Assembly (NCBI GenBank): GCA_005880615.1
Contig: VBID01000130.1
Location: 1 to 36,604, forward strand
Direction: 5' to 3'
Length of the DNA stretch: 36,604 nucleotides
Origin: Chloroflexota bacterium
Lineage (GTDB): Bacteria > Chloroflexota > Dormibacteria > CF-121
Both the position numbers and the translations under genes were made by a program. Positions 15,378 to 21,943 of the stretch are shown one piece after another. The first letter of the stretch is position 1. Each line of letters opens with the position of its first letter. Below the pieces are notes generated by a model. It was given only the letters and a program-made list of their open reading frames with translations. It did not search any database and was not told where the DNA came from.

Positions 15378-16025
15378 ATGTCGAAGCCGGAGCGAGAACT
15401 CAAGGCGATGCGGCAGGCCCAGCGGGCAGAGGCTGCCCGCCGTCAGAAGGCCGCCGAACGGCGCAGCCTGCTGATCATCGTTGGGGTGCTGGCGGCAGCC
15501 GCCCTGGCGATCTCCATCACCGCCCTCTACCTGTACAACTCCACGCCCCGCCATCTGAAGTTTCAGCCGGTTGCCCAGGACGTCGGGCAGGTCGTGCCCG
15601 ACGAGGGGCGGCAGCACGTCCAGGCCGGAACCCAGGTCACCTACCAGCATCAGCCGCCCACTTCCGGCTCGCACTATTCGCAGACCGGCGTCGCCCCTGT
15701 GGCATGGCAGACCATCGGCACCATCCAGCCCGAAGTTTGGATCCACAGCCTGGAGCACGGCGGGATCGTCGTGCTCTACAACTGTCCGAGCGGGTGCGAC
15801 GACCTGCAGAAGCAGCTCACCACCTACGTCAACAGCATCGTGCCGGCCGAACCCCAGTACGGCGAGTACAAGATCATCATGAGCCCGTACAGCGAGGGCA
15901 TCGGCACCCACAAGGTCGCGCTGCTGGCCTGGGACCGGATCGAGTTTCTGGATGGGTATGACCAGGCCAGGATCACGCAGTTCTACGAAGCGCACGTGGA
16001 CCAGGGACCCGAAAGGATCCCGTGA
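15378..16025 (+). CDS. DUF3105 membrane-anchored extracytoplasmic protein
   Basis: This 215-residue protein has a basic cytosolic N-terminus (KPERELKAMRQAQRAEAARRQK), one transmembrane anchor at about residues 30-53, and an extracytoplasmic domain. The domain shows the DUF3105 signature: HVQAGTQVTYQHQPPTSGSHY, then WIHSLEHGGIVVLYNCP, with conserved His residues that could bind metal, and a Cys pair (NCPSGC). The family is widespread in actinobacteria and Chloroflexota and has no established function. A metal or redox role is a guess based on the conserved His and Cys. The next gene, rplU, has its own candidate promoter, so linkage to it may be incidental. Confidence 0.85.
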   Translation: MSKPERELKAMRQAQRAEAARRQKAAERRSLLIIVGVLAAAALAISITALYLYNSTPRHLKFQPVAQDVGQVVPDEGRQHVQAGTQVTYQHQPPTSGSHYSQTGVAPVAWQTIGTIQPEVWIHSLEHGGIVVLYNCPSGCDDLQKQLTTYVNSIVPAEPQYGEYKIIMSPYSEGIGTHKVALLAWDRIEFLDGYDQARITQFYEAHVDQGPERIP

Positions 16026-16061
16026 TAGACTTCCAAGTCGCGCCCGCGGGCGCCTAAAGCC
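16026..16061 (+). promoter_or_regulatory. rplU promoter and short structured leader
   Basis: TAGACT (16026-16031) overlaps the end of the DUF3105 gene and gives a leader of about 25 nt. The leader contains the perfect palindrome GCGCCCGCGGGCGC (16040-16053) just before the L21 start. Many bacteria control rplU through its leader, so this hairpin could be a compact autoregulatory site. That is inference only. Confidence 0.4.
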
Positions 16062-16481
16062 ATGTTTGCCATTGTCGAGACCAGCGGACGGCAGTTCCGA
16101 GTGACGGAAGGCGACCGGATCGTGGTTGACCGCGTCGCCGCCAAGGTGGGCGAAACGGTGCGCCTGGATTCGGTGCTGATGGTTGCCGGTGGGGCGGACC
16201 CCGCCATCGGCACGCCGTTCATCGCCGGCGCCGCAGTGGAGGCCACCGTGGTCGCGCATCGGTCCGGCGACAAGGTGATCGTGTTCAAGTACCGACCGAA
16301 GAAGCGGGAGCGGCGAAAAGTGGGCCATCGTCGGCTGCTCTCCGAGATCCGGATCGGCGTCATCCGCCGGCCCGGGCAGGCCGAGTCGACCCGCGAAGAA
16401 CCAACCCAGAACGCACCGGCGCCGGCAGCTCGGAAGCGGACGACCTCGCGCAAAGAAAAAGGAGAGACTCATGGCGCATAA
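16062..16481 (+). CDS. rplU: 50S ribosomal protein L21
   Basis: L21 binds 23S rRNA in the large subunit. The protein opens [18 protein letters not shown], with the typical L21 pattern. It continues [34 protein letters not shown] and a short final strand. At 139 residues it is about 35 longer than usual because of a Pro/Ala/Lys-rich C-terminal tail ([23 protein letters not shown]) that is probably disordered and rRNA-binding. The 3' end overlaps rpmA by 11 nt in another frame, and the rpmA Shine-Dalgarno AAAGGAG lies within the L21 tail. Confidence 0.96.
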   Translation: MFAIVETSGRQFRVTEGDRIVVDRVAAKVGETVRLDSVLMVAGGADPAIGTPFIAGAAVEATVVAHRSGDKVIVFKYRPKKRERRKVGHRRLLSEIRIGVIRRPGQAESTREEPTQNAPAPAARKRTTSRKEKGETHGA

Positions 16482-16764
16482 GAAGGGAGCCGGCAGCTCC
16501 CGCAACGGCCGTGACAGTGCCGGCCAGCGGCTGGGCATCAAGACCGGCGCCGGCCAGACCGTCCGGGCTGGGACCATCATCATGCGGCAGCACGGGACCG
16601 TCATCCGGCCGGGCGTCAACGTCGGGATCGGTCGCGACCACACCCTGTTCGCCCTGGTCGACGGCGTGGTTCGGTTCGAGCGAACCGGCCACGACCGCAA
16701 GCGCGTCTCCGTGCTGGCCGAGGCGAGCAGCGAGAAGGCGACCGCGGCCAGCGGCGTCGGCTAG
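16471..16764 (+). CDS. rpmA: 50S ribosomal protein L27
   Basis: L27 reaches into the peptidyl-transferase centre and helps place tRNA. The N-terminus [16 protein letters not shown] is diagnostic; it starts directly with MAHKK and so has no Firmicutes-type cleaved extension. [23 protein letters not shown] and [18 protein letters not shown] follow. It has 97 residues. A strong Shine-Dalgarno AAAGGAG lies 6 nt before the ATG, inside the overlapping rplU tail. obgE follows after 43 nt. Confidence 0.97.
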   Translation: MAHKKGAGSSRNGRDSAGQRLGIKTGAGQTVRAGTIIMRQHGTVIRPGVNVGIGRDHTLFALVDGVVRFERTGHDRKRVSVLAEASSEKATAASGVG

Positions 16765-16795
16765 CCCAACGGGGCGACACGCGGAGGCATCCGCG

Positions 16796-16801
16796 TAATC
16801 T
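16796..16801 (+). promoter_or_regulatory. Candidate -10 box for obgE (leaderless)
   Basis: TAATCT lies 6 nt before the obgE GTG. No Shine-Dalgarno is visible immediately upstream. A transcript starting at the GTG would be leaderless. Read-through from rpmA remains possible. Confidence 0.35.
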
Positions 16802-16807
16802 CTTCTC

Positions 16808-18088
16808 GTGTTCACGGATCGGGCGAAGATCTTCGTCAAGGGGGGCGACGGCGGGGCTGGCGCGCTGACCTTTCGCCGGGAGAAACACGTCCCCCGCGGT
16901 GGTCCTGACGGCGGCAGCGGCGGCAAGGGTGGCGATGTCGTGATCGAGGTGGCCGGCCATCACAACACCCTGCAGGACTATCGCCACCGCCACCACTTTT
17001 CGGCGGAGAGCGGGGGCCGGGGTGCCAAAAACCGCCGGCATGGCCGGCAGGGCGCCGACCTGGTCCTGCGCGTGCCGCTCGGCACCGTGGTGGTGGATGA
17101 AGCCGGCGCCGTGCTGGGCGATCTGGTGGTCCCCAAGCAGCGCCTGGTGGTGGCGCCGGGCGGGCGCGGAGGGCGCGGCAACGCCACCTTCAAGACCTCG
17201 ACGCACCAGGCGCCCCGGTTTGCGGAACTGGGTGCGCCCGGCGAGAGCCGGTGGCTCACGCTGGAACTCAAGCTGGTCGCCGACGTCGGCCTGGTCGGCC
17301 TGCCCAACGCCGGGAAGTCCACGGTGCTGGCAGCGGCCAGTGCCGCGCGACCAAAGATCGCCGACTATCCATTCACCACCCTGGAACCGGTGCTGGGGGT
17401 GGTCGAGATCGATCCCGAGACCAGCTTCGTAATGGCGGATGTCCCGGGTTTGATCGAAGGGGCGCACCAGGGCGCGGGATTGGGACTGCAGTTCTTGCGG
17501 CACCTGGAGCGGACGCGCCTCCTGATCCACGTGCTCGATGTCAGCCAGGGGTCCGCCGAAAAGCTGTGGGACGACTACCAGCAGGTGCGCGCCGAGCTGC
17601 GCAAGTACAGCGCCCAGCTAGCCCGCCGCCCTCACCTGCTGGCCCTGAACAAGATGGACGCGGTCCAGGATCAGGCGGCCGTAACGGCGCTGAGGCAGCG
17701 GCTGATGCGCGCCCGCCGGCGGACCTTCACCCTCTCGGCCGCCACCGGAGAGGGGGTCCGGGAGCTAACGCAGGGTGCCGCCGCGGCCCTGCACCGCGCC
17801 CGGACTCAACCGGCGGAGAAGCCAGTGCCCGCGCTCAAGGTCTATCGCGGGCCAGCGACCGCCGAGCCCTTTAAGATCGAGCCGATCGAGGGAGGATTCA
17901 CGGTCTCGGGCAGCCAGCTGGAACGGCTGATTGCGATGACCGATCTAAGTAACCCCGAGGCGCTGGCCCGATTCCAGCGGACCCTCGATCGCTGGGGATT
18001 GACCGAGGCCCTGGAGAAGCACGGCGCCCGCGGTGGCGAGACTGTGCGGATTCGCGACGCGGAGTTCATCTACGACCCCCGCCGCTGA
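16808..18088 (+). CDS. obgE: GTPase ObgE/CgtA
   Basis: Obg is an essential GTPase that binds late 50S intermediates and responds to (p)ppGpp. The 426-residue protein has all three domains. The glycine-rich Obg fold (about 1-158) includes FVKGGDGGAGALTFRREK. The G domain has Walker A GLPNAGKST at 164-172, switch DYPFTTLEPVLGVV, DVPGLIEGAHQGAGLG and NKMD. The C-terminal OCT domain (about 340-426) begins at PVPALKVYRG. The GTG start is 43 nt after rpmA. Order rplU-rpmA-obgE-nadD-rsfS is a conserved cluster in many Gram-positives and Chloroflexota. nadD starts 4 nt after the stop. Confidence 0.97.
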   Translation: MFTDRAKIFVKGGDGGAGALTFRREKHVPRGGPDGGSGGKGGDVVIEVAGHHNTLQDYRHRHHFSAESGGRGAKNRRHGRQGADLVLRVPLGTVVVDEAGAVLGDLVVPKQRLVVAPGGRGGRGNATFKTSTHQAPRFAELGAPGESRWLTLELKLVADVGLVGLPNAGKSTVLAAASAARPKIADYPFTTLEPVLGVVEIDPETSFVMADVPGLIEGAHQGAGLGLQFLRHLERTRLLIHVLDVSQGSAEKLWDDYQQVRAELRKYSAQLARRPHLLALNKMDAVQDQAAVTALRQRLMRARRRTFTLSAATGEGVRELTQGAAAALHRARTQPAEKPVPALKVYRGPATAEPFKIEPIEGGFTVSGSQLERLIAMTDLSNPEALARFQRTLDRWGLTEALEKHGARGGETVRIRDAEFIYDPRR

Positions 18089-18092
18089 GCCG

Positions 18093-18677
18093 GTGACCGG
18101 CATCCTGGGGGGGACGTTCGATCCCATTCACGCCGGCCACCTGGCCGCGGCCGACGCGTTGCGCGAGGTGGCGCGGCTGGATGCCGTCTGGCTGATGCCC
18201 AATGCCCAGCCGCCGAACCGGCCTGCCCCAACCGCCTCCCCGAGCGATCGCCTGGAGATGGTCCAGCGCGCCATCGCGGGCCACCCGGGCCTGCTGGCCT
18301 CGGACCTCGAGATCCGCCGGGGCGGCACCTCGTACACCGTGGACACGGCGCAGGAGCTGGCCCGCCGCTTCCCTAAGACGCGGTTCGCCTGGCTGATCGG
18401 CTCCGACCAGGCGCGGGCCATCCGGAGCTGGCGAGACCCCGACCGGCTGCTGGACGCCATCGACTTCGTGGTCTTCAATCGCCCCGGCGTCAGCGTGACG
18501 GCGGACCAGCTGGCGGCGCTGGGGTTCAAGGATTCGCGGGTGCGGCTGGTGACCATTCGTACCCCACCGATCGCCGCCCAGGACATCCGGGACGCGCTGC
18601 GCAACCGGCGCGCCGTGGATGGGCTGCTGCCCCCCCCGGTGCTGGCATATGTCGACGAGCGCGGCCTTTACCGGTGA
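18093..18677 (+). CDS. nadD: Nicotinate-mononucleotide adenylyltransferase
   Basis: NadD joins ATP and nicotinate mononucleotide to make deamido-NAD. From GTG 18093 it has 194 residues, normal for the family. The nucleotidyltransferase signature GGTFDPIHAGH is at residues 6-16, and GGTSYTVDTAQEL follows. The C-terminus PPPVLAYVDERGLYR is typical. The second ATP-binding motif, usually ISSTxIR or ISATxIR, reads IAAQDIR here, so both hydroxyl residues are lost. The ORF-track start at 18033 lies inside obgE and is rejected because the conserved strand begins at TGILGG. The gene sits between obgE and rsfS as in many genomes. Confidence 0.93.
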   Translation: MTGILGGTFDPIHAGHLAAADALREVARLDAVWLMPNAQPPNRPAPTASPSDRLEMVQRAIAGHPGLLASDLEIRRGGTSYTVDTAQELARRFPKTRFAWLIGSDQARAIRSWRDPDRLLDAIDFVVFNRPGVSVTADQLAALGFKDSRVRLVTIRTPPIAAQDIRDALRNRRAVDGLLPPPVLAYVDERGLYR

Positions 18678-18696
18678 AAAATGCGCATGCGATAAT
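18667..18696 (+). promoter_or_regulatory. rsfS promoter (TTTACC-N18-GATAAT)
   Basis: A -35-like TTTACC overlaps the nadD stop region. After 18 bp comes GATAAT (18691-18696), 9 nt before the rsfS ATG. No Shine-Dalgarno is present, so the transcript is probably leaderless. Confidence 0.5.
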
Positions 18697-18705
18697 AGCG
18701 TCTGA

Positions 18706-19113
18706 ATGACGCCCCTTCAGCTCAGCCGGCTGGTTGCGGACGCCGCGGCTGAGAAGAAGGCGCGGGACATCGAGCGGATCGACATCCGCGAGCGCACCAC
18801 CATGGCCGACTACTTCGTCATCTGTGAAGGTGACACGGACCGGCAGGTGCGGGCCATCTCGGATGCGATCACCGCGGCCGCCGAGGCGAAGGGGATCCGA
18901 CCCTTCCATGTGGCGGGGTATGCCGATGGGTCGTGGGTGGTGCTGGATTACTCGTCGGTGATCGTCCACGTGTTCTTGCCCGGCGAGCGCGCCTACTACG
19001 ACCTCGAGACCCTGTGGCGATCGCCCGCCATGCGCGAAGTCCGCTCGCGGCGTTCGGCCAAAGAACGGGTGCCAGCCACCACCAGTTCCAGGCGACGCGC
19101 GGCCGGCCGGTAA
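18706..19113 (+). CDS. rsfS: Ribosomal silencing factor RsfS
   Basis: RsfS binds L14 on the 50S subunit and blocks subunit joining when nutrients are short. The 135-residue protein contains the family core: DIERIDIRERTTMADYFVICEG, TDRQVRAISDAI, and WVVLDYSSVIVHVFLP followed by YYDLETLW. The last 30 residues are a basic Arg/Ser-rich tail beyond the usual end. The gene follows nadD as in many bacteria but has its own candidate leaderless promoter. Its stop is followed within 15 nt by a tandem copy of the dispersed repeat module. Confidence 0.95.
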   Translation: MTPLQLSRLVADAAAEKKARDIERIDIRERTTMADYFVICEGDTDRQVRAISDAITAAAEAKGIRPFHVAGYADGSWVVLDYSSVIVHVFLPGERAYYDLETLWRSPAMREVRSRRSAKERVPATTSSRRRAAGR

Positions 19114-19127
19114 TCGGTCTCCTCACC

Positions 19128-19237
19128 TGAGCCCGAGGCCGCCGGCACAAACTCGACTCTTGGGCGCGGATGCGGCCTGAGCCCGAGGCCGCCGGCACAG
19201 ACTCGCATCTTGGGCGCGGATGCGGCCTGAGCCCGAG
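19128..19237. repeat. Tandem 50-bp repeat (module A of the dispersed element), 2.2 copies
   Basis: Two nearly identical 50-bp units (19128-19177 and 19178-19227) start TGAGCCCGAGGCCGCCGGCA and end GCGCGGATGCGGCC. A third copy breaks off after 10 bp. They differ at only a few positions. The same 50-mer occurs at 36123-36172, where it runs on into the rest of the dispersed element. The repeat lies between rsfS and the small ORF at 19278. Confidence 0.8.
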
Positions 19238-19240
19238 TGC

Positions 19241-19273
19241 TAGCATTCGCGCACAAACTTGGCTCAAGGAGGG
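19241..19273 (+). promoter_or_regulatory. Promoter -10 and strong Shine-Dalgarno for the 22-aa ORF
   Basis: TAGCAT (19241-19246) follows the repeat directly. AAGGAGGG (19266-19273) lies 4 nt before ATG 19278 and is one of the best ribosome-binding sites in the window. Confidence 0.5.
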
Positions 19274-19277
19274 CGCG

Positions 19278-19346
19278 ATGCCAGATAAGGGGAAAAGCAA
19301 GAGCGGCGGCAGCGTCAAGAAAAAGAAGGCCGCCAAGAAGAAATAG
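19278..19346 (+). CDS. Very small lysine-rich protein (22 aa)
   Basis: This ORF is too short for the track. It encodes MPDKGKSKSGGSVKKKKAAK plus two more lysines, with 11 Lys in 22 residues, and ends in TAG. Four signals support translation: a consensus Shine-Dalgarno at proper spacing, a candidate -10 upstream, an intrinsic terminator 18 nt after the stop, and no overlap with any other gene. It thus forms a complete single-gene unit. A nucleic-acid- or ribosome-binding role would fit the charge but is inference. I know of no named family. It could instead be a leader peptide or part of a small RNA. Confidence 0.6.
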   Translation: MPDKGKSKSGGSVKKKKAAKKK

Positions 19347-19364
19347 TCGGGTCATCGTGACCTA

Positions 19365-19392
19365 GGGCCTGCCTGAGGCGGGCCCCTTTTTT
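19365..19392 (+). terminator. Rho-independent terminator
   Basis: GGGCCTGCC-TGA-GGCGGGCCC forms a 9-bp stem (one G-T pair) with a 3-nt loop, followed by C and TTTTTT. It is the clearest intrinsic terminator in the window and ends the small-ORF transcript before pucR. Confidence 0.92.
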
Positions 19393-19406
19393 GAAGCCTT
19401 CCCGAG

Positions 19407-19423
19407 TTAGGCATTTCGCCTAA
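19407..19423. promoter_or_regulatory. Inverted repeat upstream of the PucR-type gene (possible operator)
   Basis: TTAGGC-ATTTC-GCCTAA is a perfect 6+6 inverted repeat. It lies where the -35 region would be for GATAAT at 19443-19448. PucR-type regulators often control their own or neighbouring genes, so this is a plausible autoregulatory site. Confidence 0.4.
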
Positions 19424-19446
19424 GTCGACCGGGTCGCTGTGCGATA

Positions 19447-21186
19447 ATGCCTTTATCCGGCCGGGCTTTCGGTCTGCCGGCACAAGGAATGGCGACAGCA
19501 CCCCCCAGAACCTCCGGATTGCCCCACCTGAGCGTGGAAGATGTCTGGCGGGGCGCCCTACCGGAGGGCACCGAGCTGGTCGCCGGCAGCGCGGGGGTGC
19601 AGCGCGAGGCCGTCTGGTGCAGCTCCCTCAAGGCTCGGGCTCCCGCCTTCGAGCCCTTGCGAGGCGGGGAGCTGGTGCTGGTCGACACCAGCCTGCTCAC
19701 GCTGGTCGATCCGCGATTGACCCTGGTCCGGTTGCTGGACGCCCTGGCAGCCCAGGGCGTGGCGGGCCTGGGCCTGTCTGGCGTCGCGACCAGCGAGGCC
19801 CGGCAGCGGGCCGACGCCCTCGGGCTTCCTTTGTTGGTGCTGCCCCCGGGACATGTGGTCGAGGAGGTCGCCGACCGGGTCCTGCGCTTTATGGTCGAGC
19901 GACGGTCGGAGCTGCACGAACGGGCGCAGGACTTGCACCGGCAGCTCAGCGAGCTGGCCTTTGCCGGCCGGGGGCTGGCGGCGGTGCTGCGCCGCCTCAC
20001 CGAGCTGATCGAGGCTCCAGTCGTCCTGGAGCACGGCGGAACTATCGAGTACGTGGCCGCCGGCCGGGACCGCACCCTGCCGGAGGCCATCCGGCAGGCC
20101 ATTGCCGCGGAGCGGCCGGACCTGGAAGCCCAGCTCCGGGAGGTGCCGCTGAGTGCCTTCGACCCGCCCGTGACCGCCCGCCCCCTTCCCGGAGGGACGA
20201 GCCGCCTGGTTGCTCCCATCCTGGTGCAGGGGACAATCGCCGGCTTTCTCTCGATCCTGGGGCAGGACGGCGAGCTGTCCGAGCTACACCGGCTGGCCGT
20301 GGGGCGAGCGGCCAGCGCCTGCGCCATCGAGCTGGTGCGAACGCACGCCGCCCGCGATGCCCGCGACGAGCTGGAAGAGGAGGTGCTCGATGTGCTGGCC
20401 GGCGGACGGCCCGGGTCCATGGCGGCGGCCACCGAGCGCGCGCGGCGCAAGGGGGTCGACCTGAACAGTCCCTACGTCGTGTACGCGGCGGGGTCAGCGG
20501 CGCCCGGACAGGCGGCGGCCATCCGGGGGGCGTGGGATCGAAGCCTGGCCAGCCGGCGGTTGGCCGCGCTGGTTCGGGAACGGGGCAGCGTGGTGATTGC
20601 CCTGGTTGCCCTGGGCCGCCGGGCCGCCGACCCCAGCGGGCTGGCCCATGATCTGCAGCGGGCCGCGCAGGGCGGGAGCGCCGCCGAGATTGCGGTGGGG
20701 CACGGGCGCGTCCGCCAGAGCCCGGCCGACGTCAGTGCCGCCGTGCGGGAAGCCGAGCAAGCCCTCAGCCTTGGCCGCCGGCTCTTCGGTGCGGGCGCCG
20801 TGGTGCCGTTTCGTAACCTCGGCCTCTATCGGCTGCTGGCCGGACTCGAGCCGTCGGCACCGCTGCGCGAGTACCACGACGAGATGCTGAGCGAGCTGAC
20901 CCGGCGGGATCGGGGCGGCGTGCTCCTGCTCACCCTACGGGCTTACCTGGCCTGCAACGGCAGCCCGACCGACGCGGCGGAACGCTTGCATCTCCACCGA
21001 AACACGGTCCTCTACCGGCTGGGGAGGATTGAGGAGATCGCGGGCCTGGATCTGCGCGACCCCGAAGTGCGTCTCAGCCTGCACCTGGCCCTCAAGATCG
21101 AGGACGTCCTGACGACGGGATCAGCCGCTATTCCAGCCGAGCGCGCAGCGACGCCGGAAGCTCCGGGAGGTAAGGCCCGACCCTGA
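19447..21186 (+). CDS. PucR family transcriptional regulator
   Basis: This 579-residue protein has the PucR layout. An N-terminal purine-catabolism-type domain (from LPHLSVEDVWRGALPEGTELVAG, about residues 24-150) is followed by a helical linker and a GAF-like middle region. A GGDEF-related CdaR-like region (about 400-470) comes next, and then the C-terminal PucR helix-turn-helix (LACNGSPTDAAERLHLHRNTVLYRLGRIEE, about 510-545). Family members respond to nitrogenous or other small metabolites; the ligand is unknown here. The first ATG overlaps a GATAAT box, so the true start may be ATG 19489. The 3' end overlaps the minus-strand SGNH gene by 59 nt, so the two converge. Confidence 0.88.
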   Translation: MPLSGRAFGLPAQGMATAPPRTSGLPHLSVEDVWRGALPEGTELVAGSAGVQREAVWCSSLKARAPAFEPLRGGELVLVDTSLLTLVDPRLTLVRLLDALAAQGVAGLGLSGVATSEARQRADALGLPLLVLPPGHVVEEVADRVLRFMVERRSELHERAQDLHRQLSELAFAGRGLAAVLRRLTELIEAPVVLEHGGTIEYVAAGRDRTLPEAIRQAIAAERPDLEAQLREVPLSAFDPPVTARPLPGGTSRLVAPILVQGTIAGFLSILGQDGELSELHRLAVGRAASACAIELVRTHAARDARDELEEEVLDVLAGGRPGSMAAATERARRKGVDLNSPYVVYAAGSAAPGQAAAIRGAWDRSLASRRLAALVRERGSVVIALVALGRRAADPSGLAHDLQRAAQGGSAAEIAVGHGRVRQSPADVSAAVREAEQALSLGRRLFGAGAVVPFRNLGLYRLLAGLEPSAPLREYHDEMLSELTRRDRGGVLLLTLRAYLACNGSPTDAAERLHLHRNTVLYRLGRIEEIAGLDLRDPEVRLSLHLALKIEDVLTTGSAAIPAERAATPEAPGGKARP

Positions 21187-21883
21187 CGCTGGGCTGGTCC
21201 GCGACCCCCAGGGCTGCCAGCACGGCCTGGGCAATGGCGGCGTGACCGGCCGCGCTGGGATGGAACCAGTCGGCCCGGTTGGGCCCACGGACGCTGGGGC
21301 CGCCGTCCTGCGCGTGAAAATCGGCGGTGGCATAGAAGCCGTCCAGGCTGACGAAGGTGCCGCCATGGCGCAGACAGCTGTCCTGGATGATGGCTCGGAT
21401 GGCCGGGCTGGGGAGCCAGCTATCGATGCAGACCACGCGGGTGGACTGGCTGGTCACACCGATCATGATGGCCTCGTACTGTTGGGCGACGGTATCCAGC
21501 GGCGTGGAGAACCCGACGTCGTTGGTTCCCAGCTCGATGGTGACCAGGCGGGGATGGGCCGCCAGCACGTCGGGCACCTGCGCCGCCCCCCATGCCACGC
21601 GGGTTCCGCTGTGCGCCACCAGGGTCAGATTCATGGCCAGGGTGCGCGCGATGACAGCGGGGAAGATTTGGCCGAGGGCCGGCGCGTCGTAACCCACGCT
21701 GATGCTGTCACCCAGCGCGACATACGTCTGACCGCGCAGGTCTTCGGCTAGCGACAGCTGGGTCGCCTCCAGCGAGCCCGTGACCGCGGTCAGCTGCGCC
21801 GAGCTGGCTGCCTCGGTCTGCGTCACCGCCATCAGGGCCGCCACCAGCCCCGGTACGACCCGGATCGCTGCGGGAAATCGAAT
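21128..21883 (-). CDS. Secreted SGNH/GDSL hydrolase, probable ATT start
   Basis: The catalytic blocks of SGNH esterases are all present: block I YVALGDSISVGY with the nucleophile Ser, block II HSGTRVAWG, block III ELGTNDVG, and block V DWFHPSAAGH with the Asp and His. The ORF track starts at GTG 21844, which cuts off the signal peptide. An in-frame ATT at 21883 lies 5 nt after a perfect AAAGGAGGG. From there the N-terminus reads (M)RFPAAIRVVPGLVAALMAV..EAASSA, a textbook signal peptide. The protein then has 251 residues and is exported. It is the last gene of the terpene operon, 60 nt after the prenyl synthase. It may act on an acylated product or on cell-envelope esters; the substrate is unknown. 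Confidence 0.88.
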   Translation of the reverse strand: MRFPAAIRVVPGLVAALMAVTQTEAASSAQLTAVTGSLEATQLSLAEDLRGQTYVALGDSISVGYDAPALGQIFPAVIARTLAMNLTLVAHSGTRVAWGAAQVPDVLAAHPRLVTIELGTNDVGFSTPLDTVAQQYEAIMIGVTSQSTRVVCIDSWLPSPAIRAIIQDSCLRHGGTFVSLDGFYATADFHAQDGGPSVRGPNRADWFHPSAAGHAAIAQAVLAALGVADQPSVRVGPYLPELPASLRARLE

Positions 21884-21943
21884 CGTGTCCCTCCTTTACC
21901 TGCGAGTGTACCGGAGGCGGGTGACTCGACCCGGAAAAATGCC

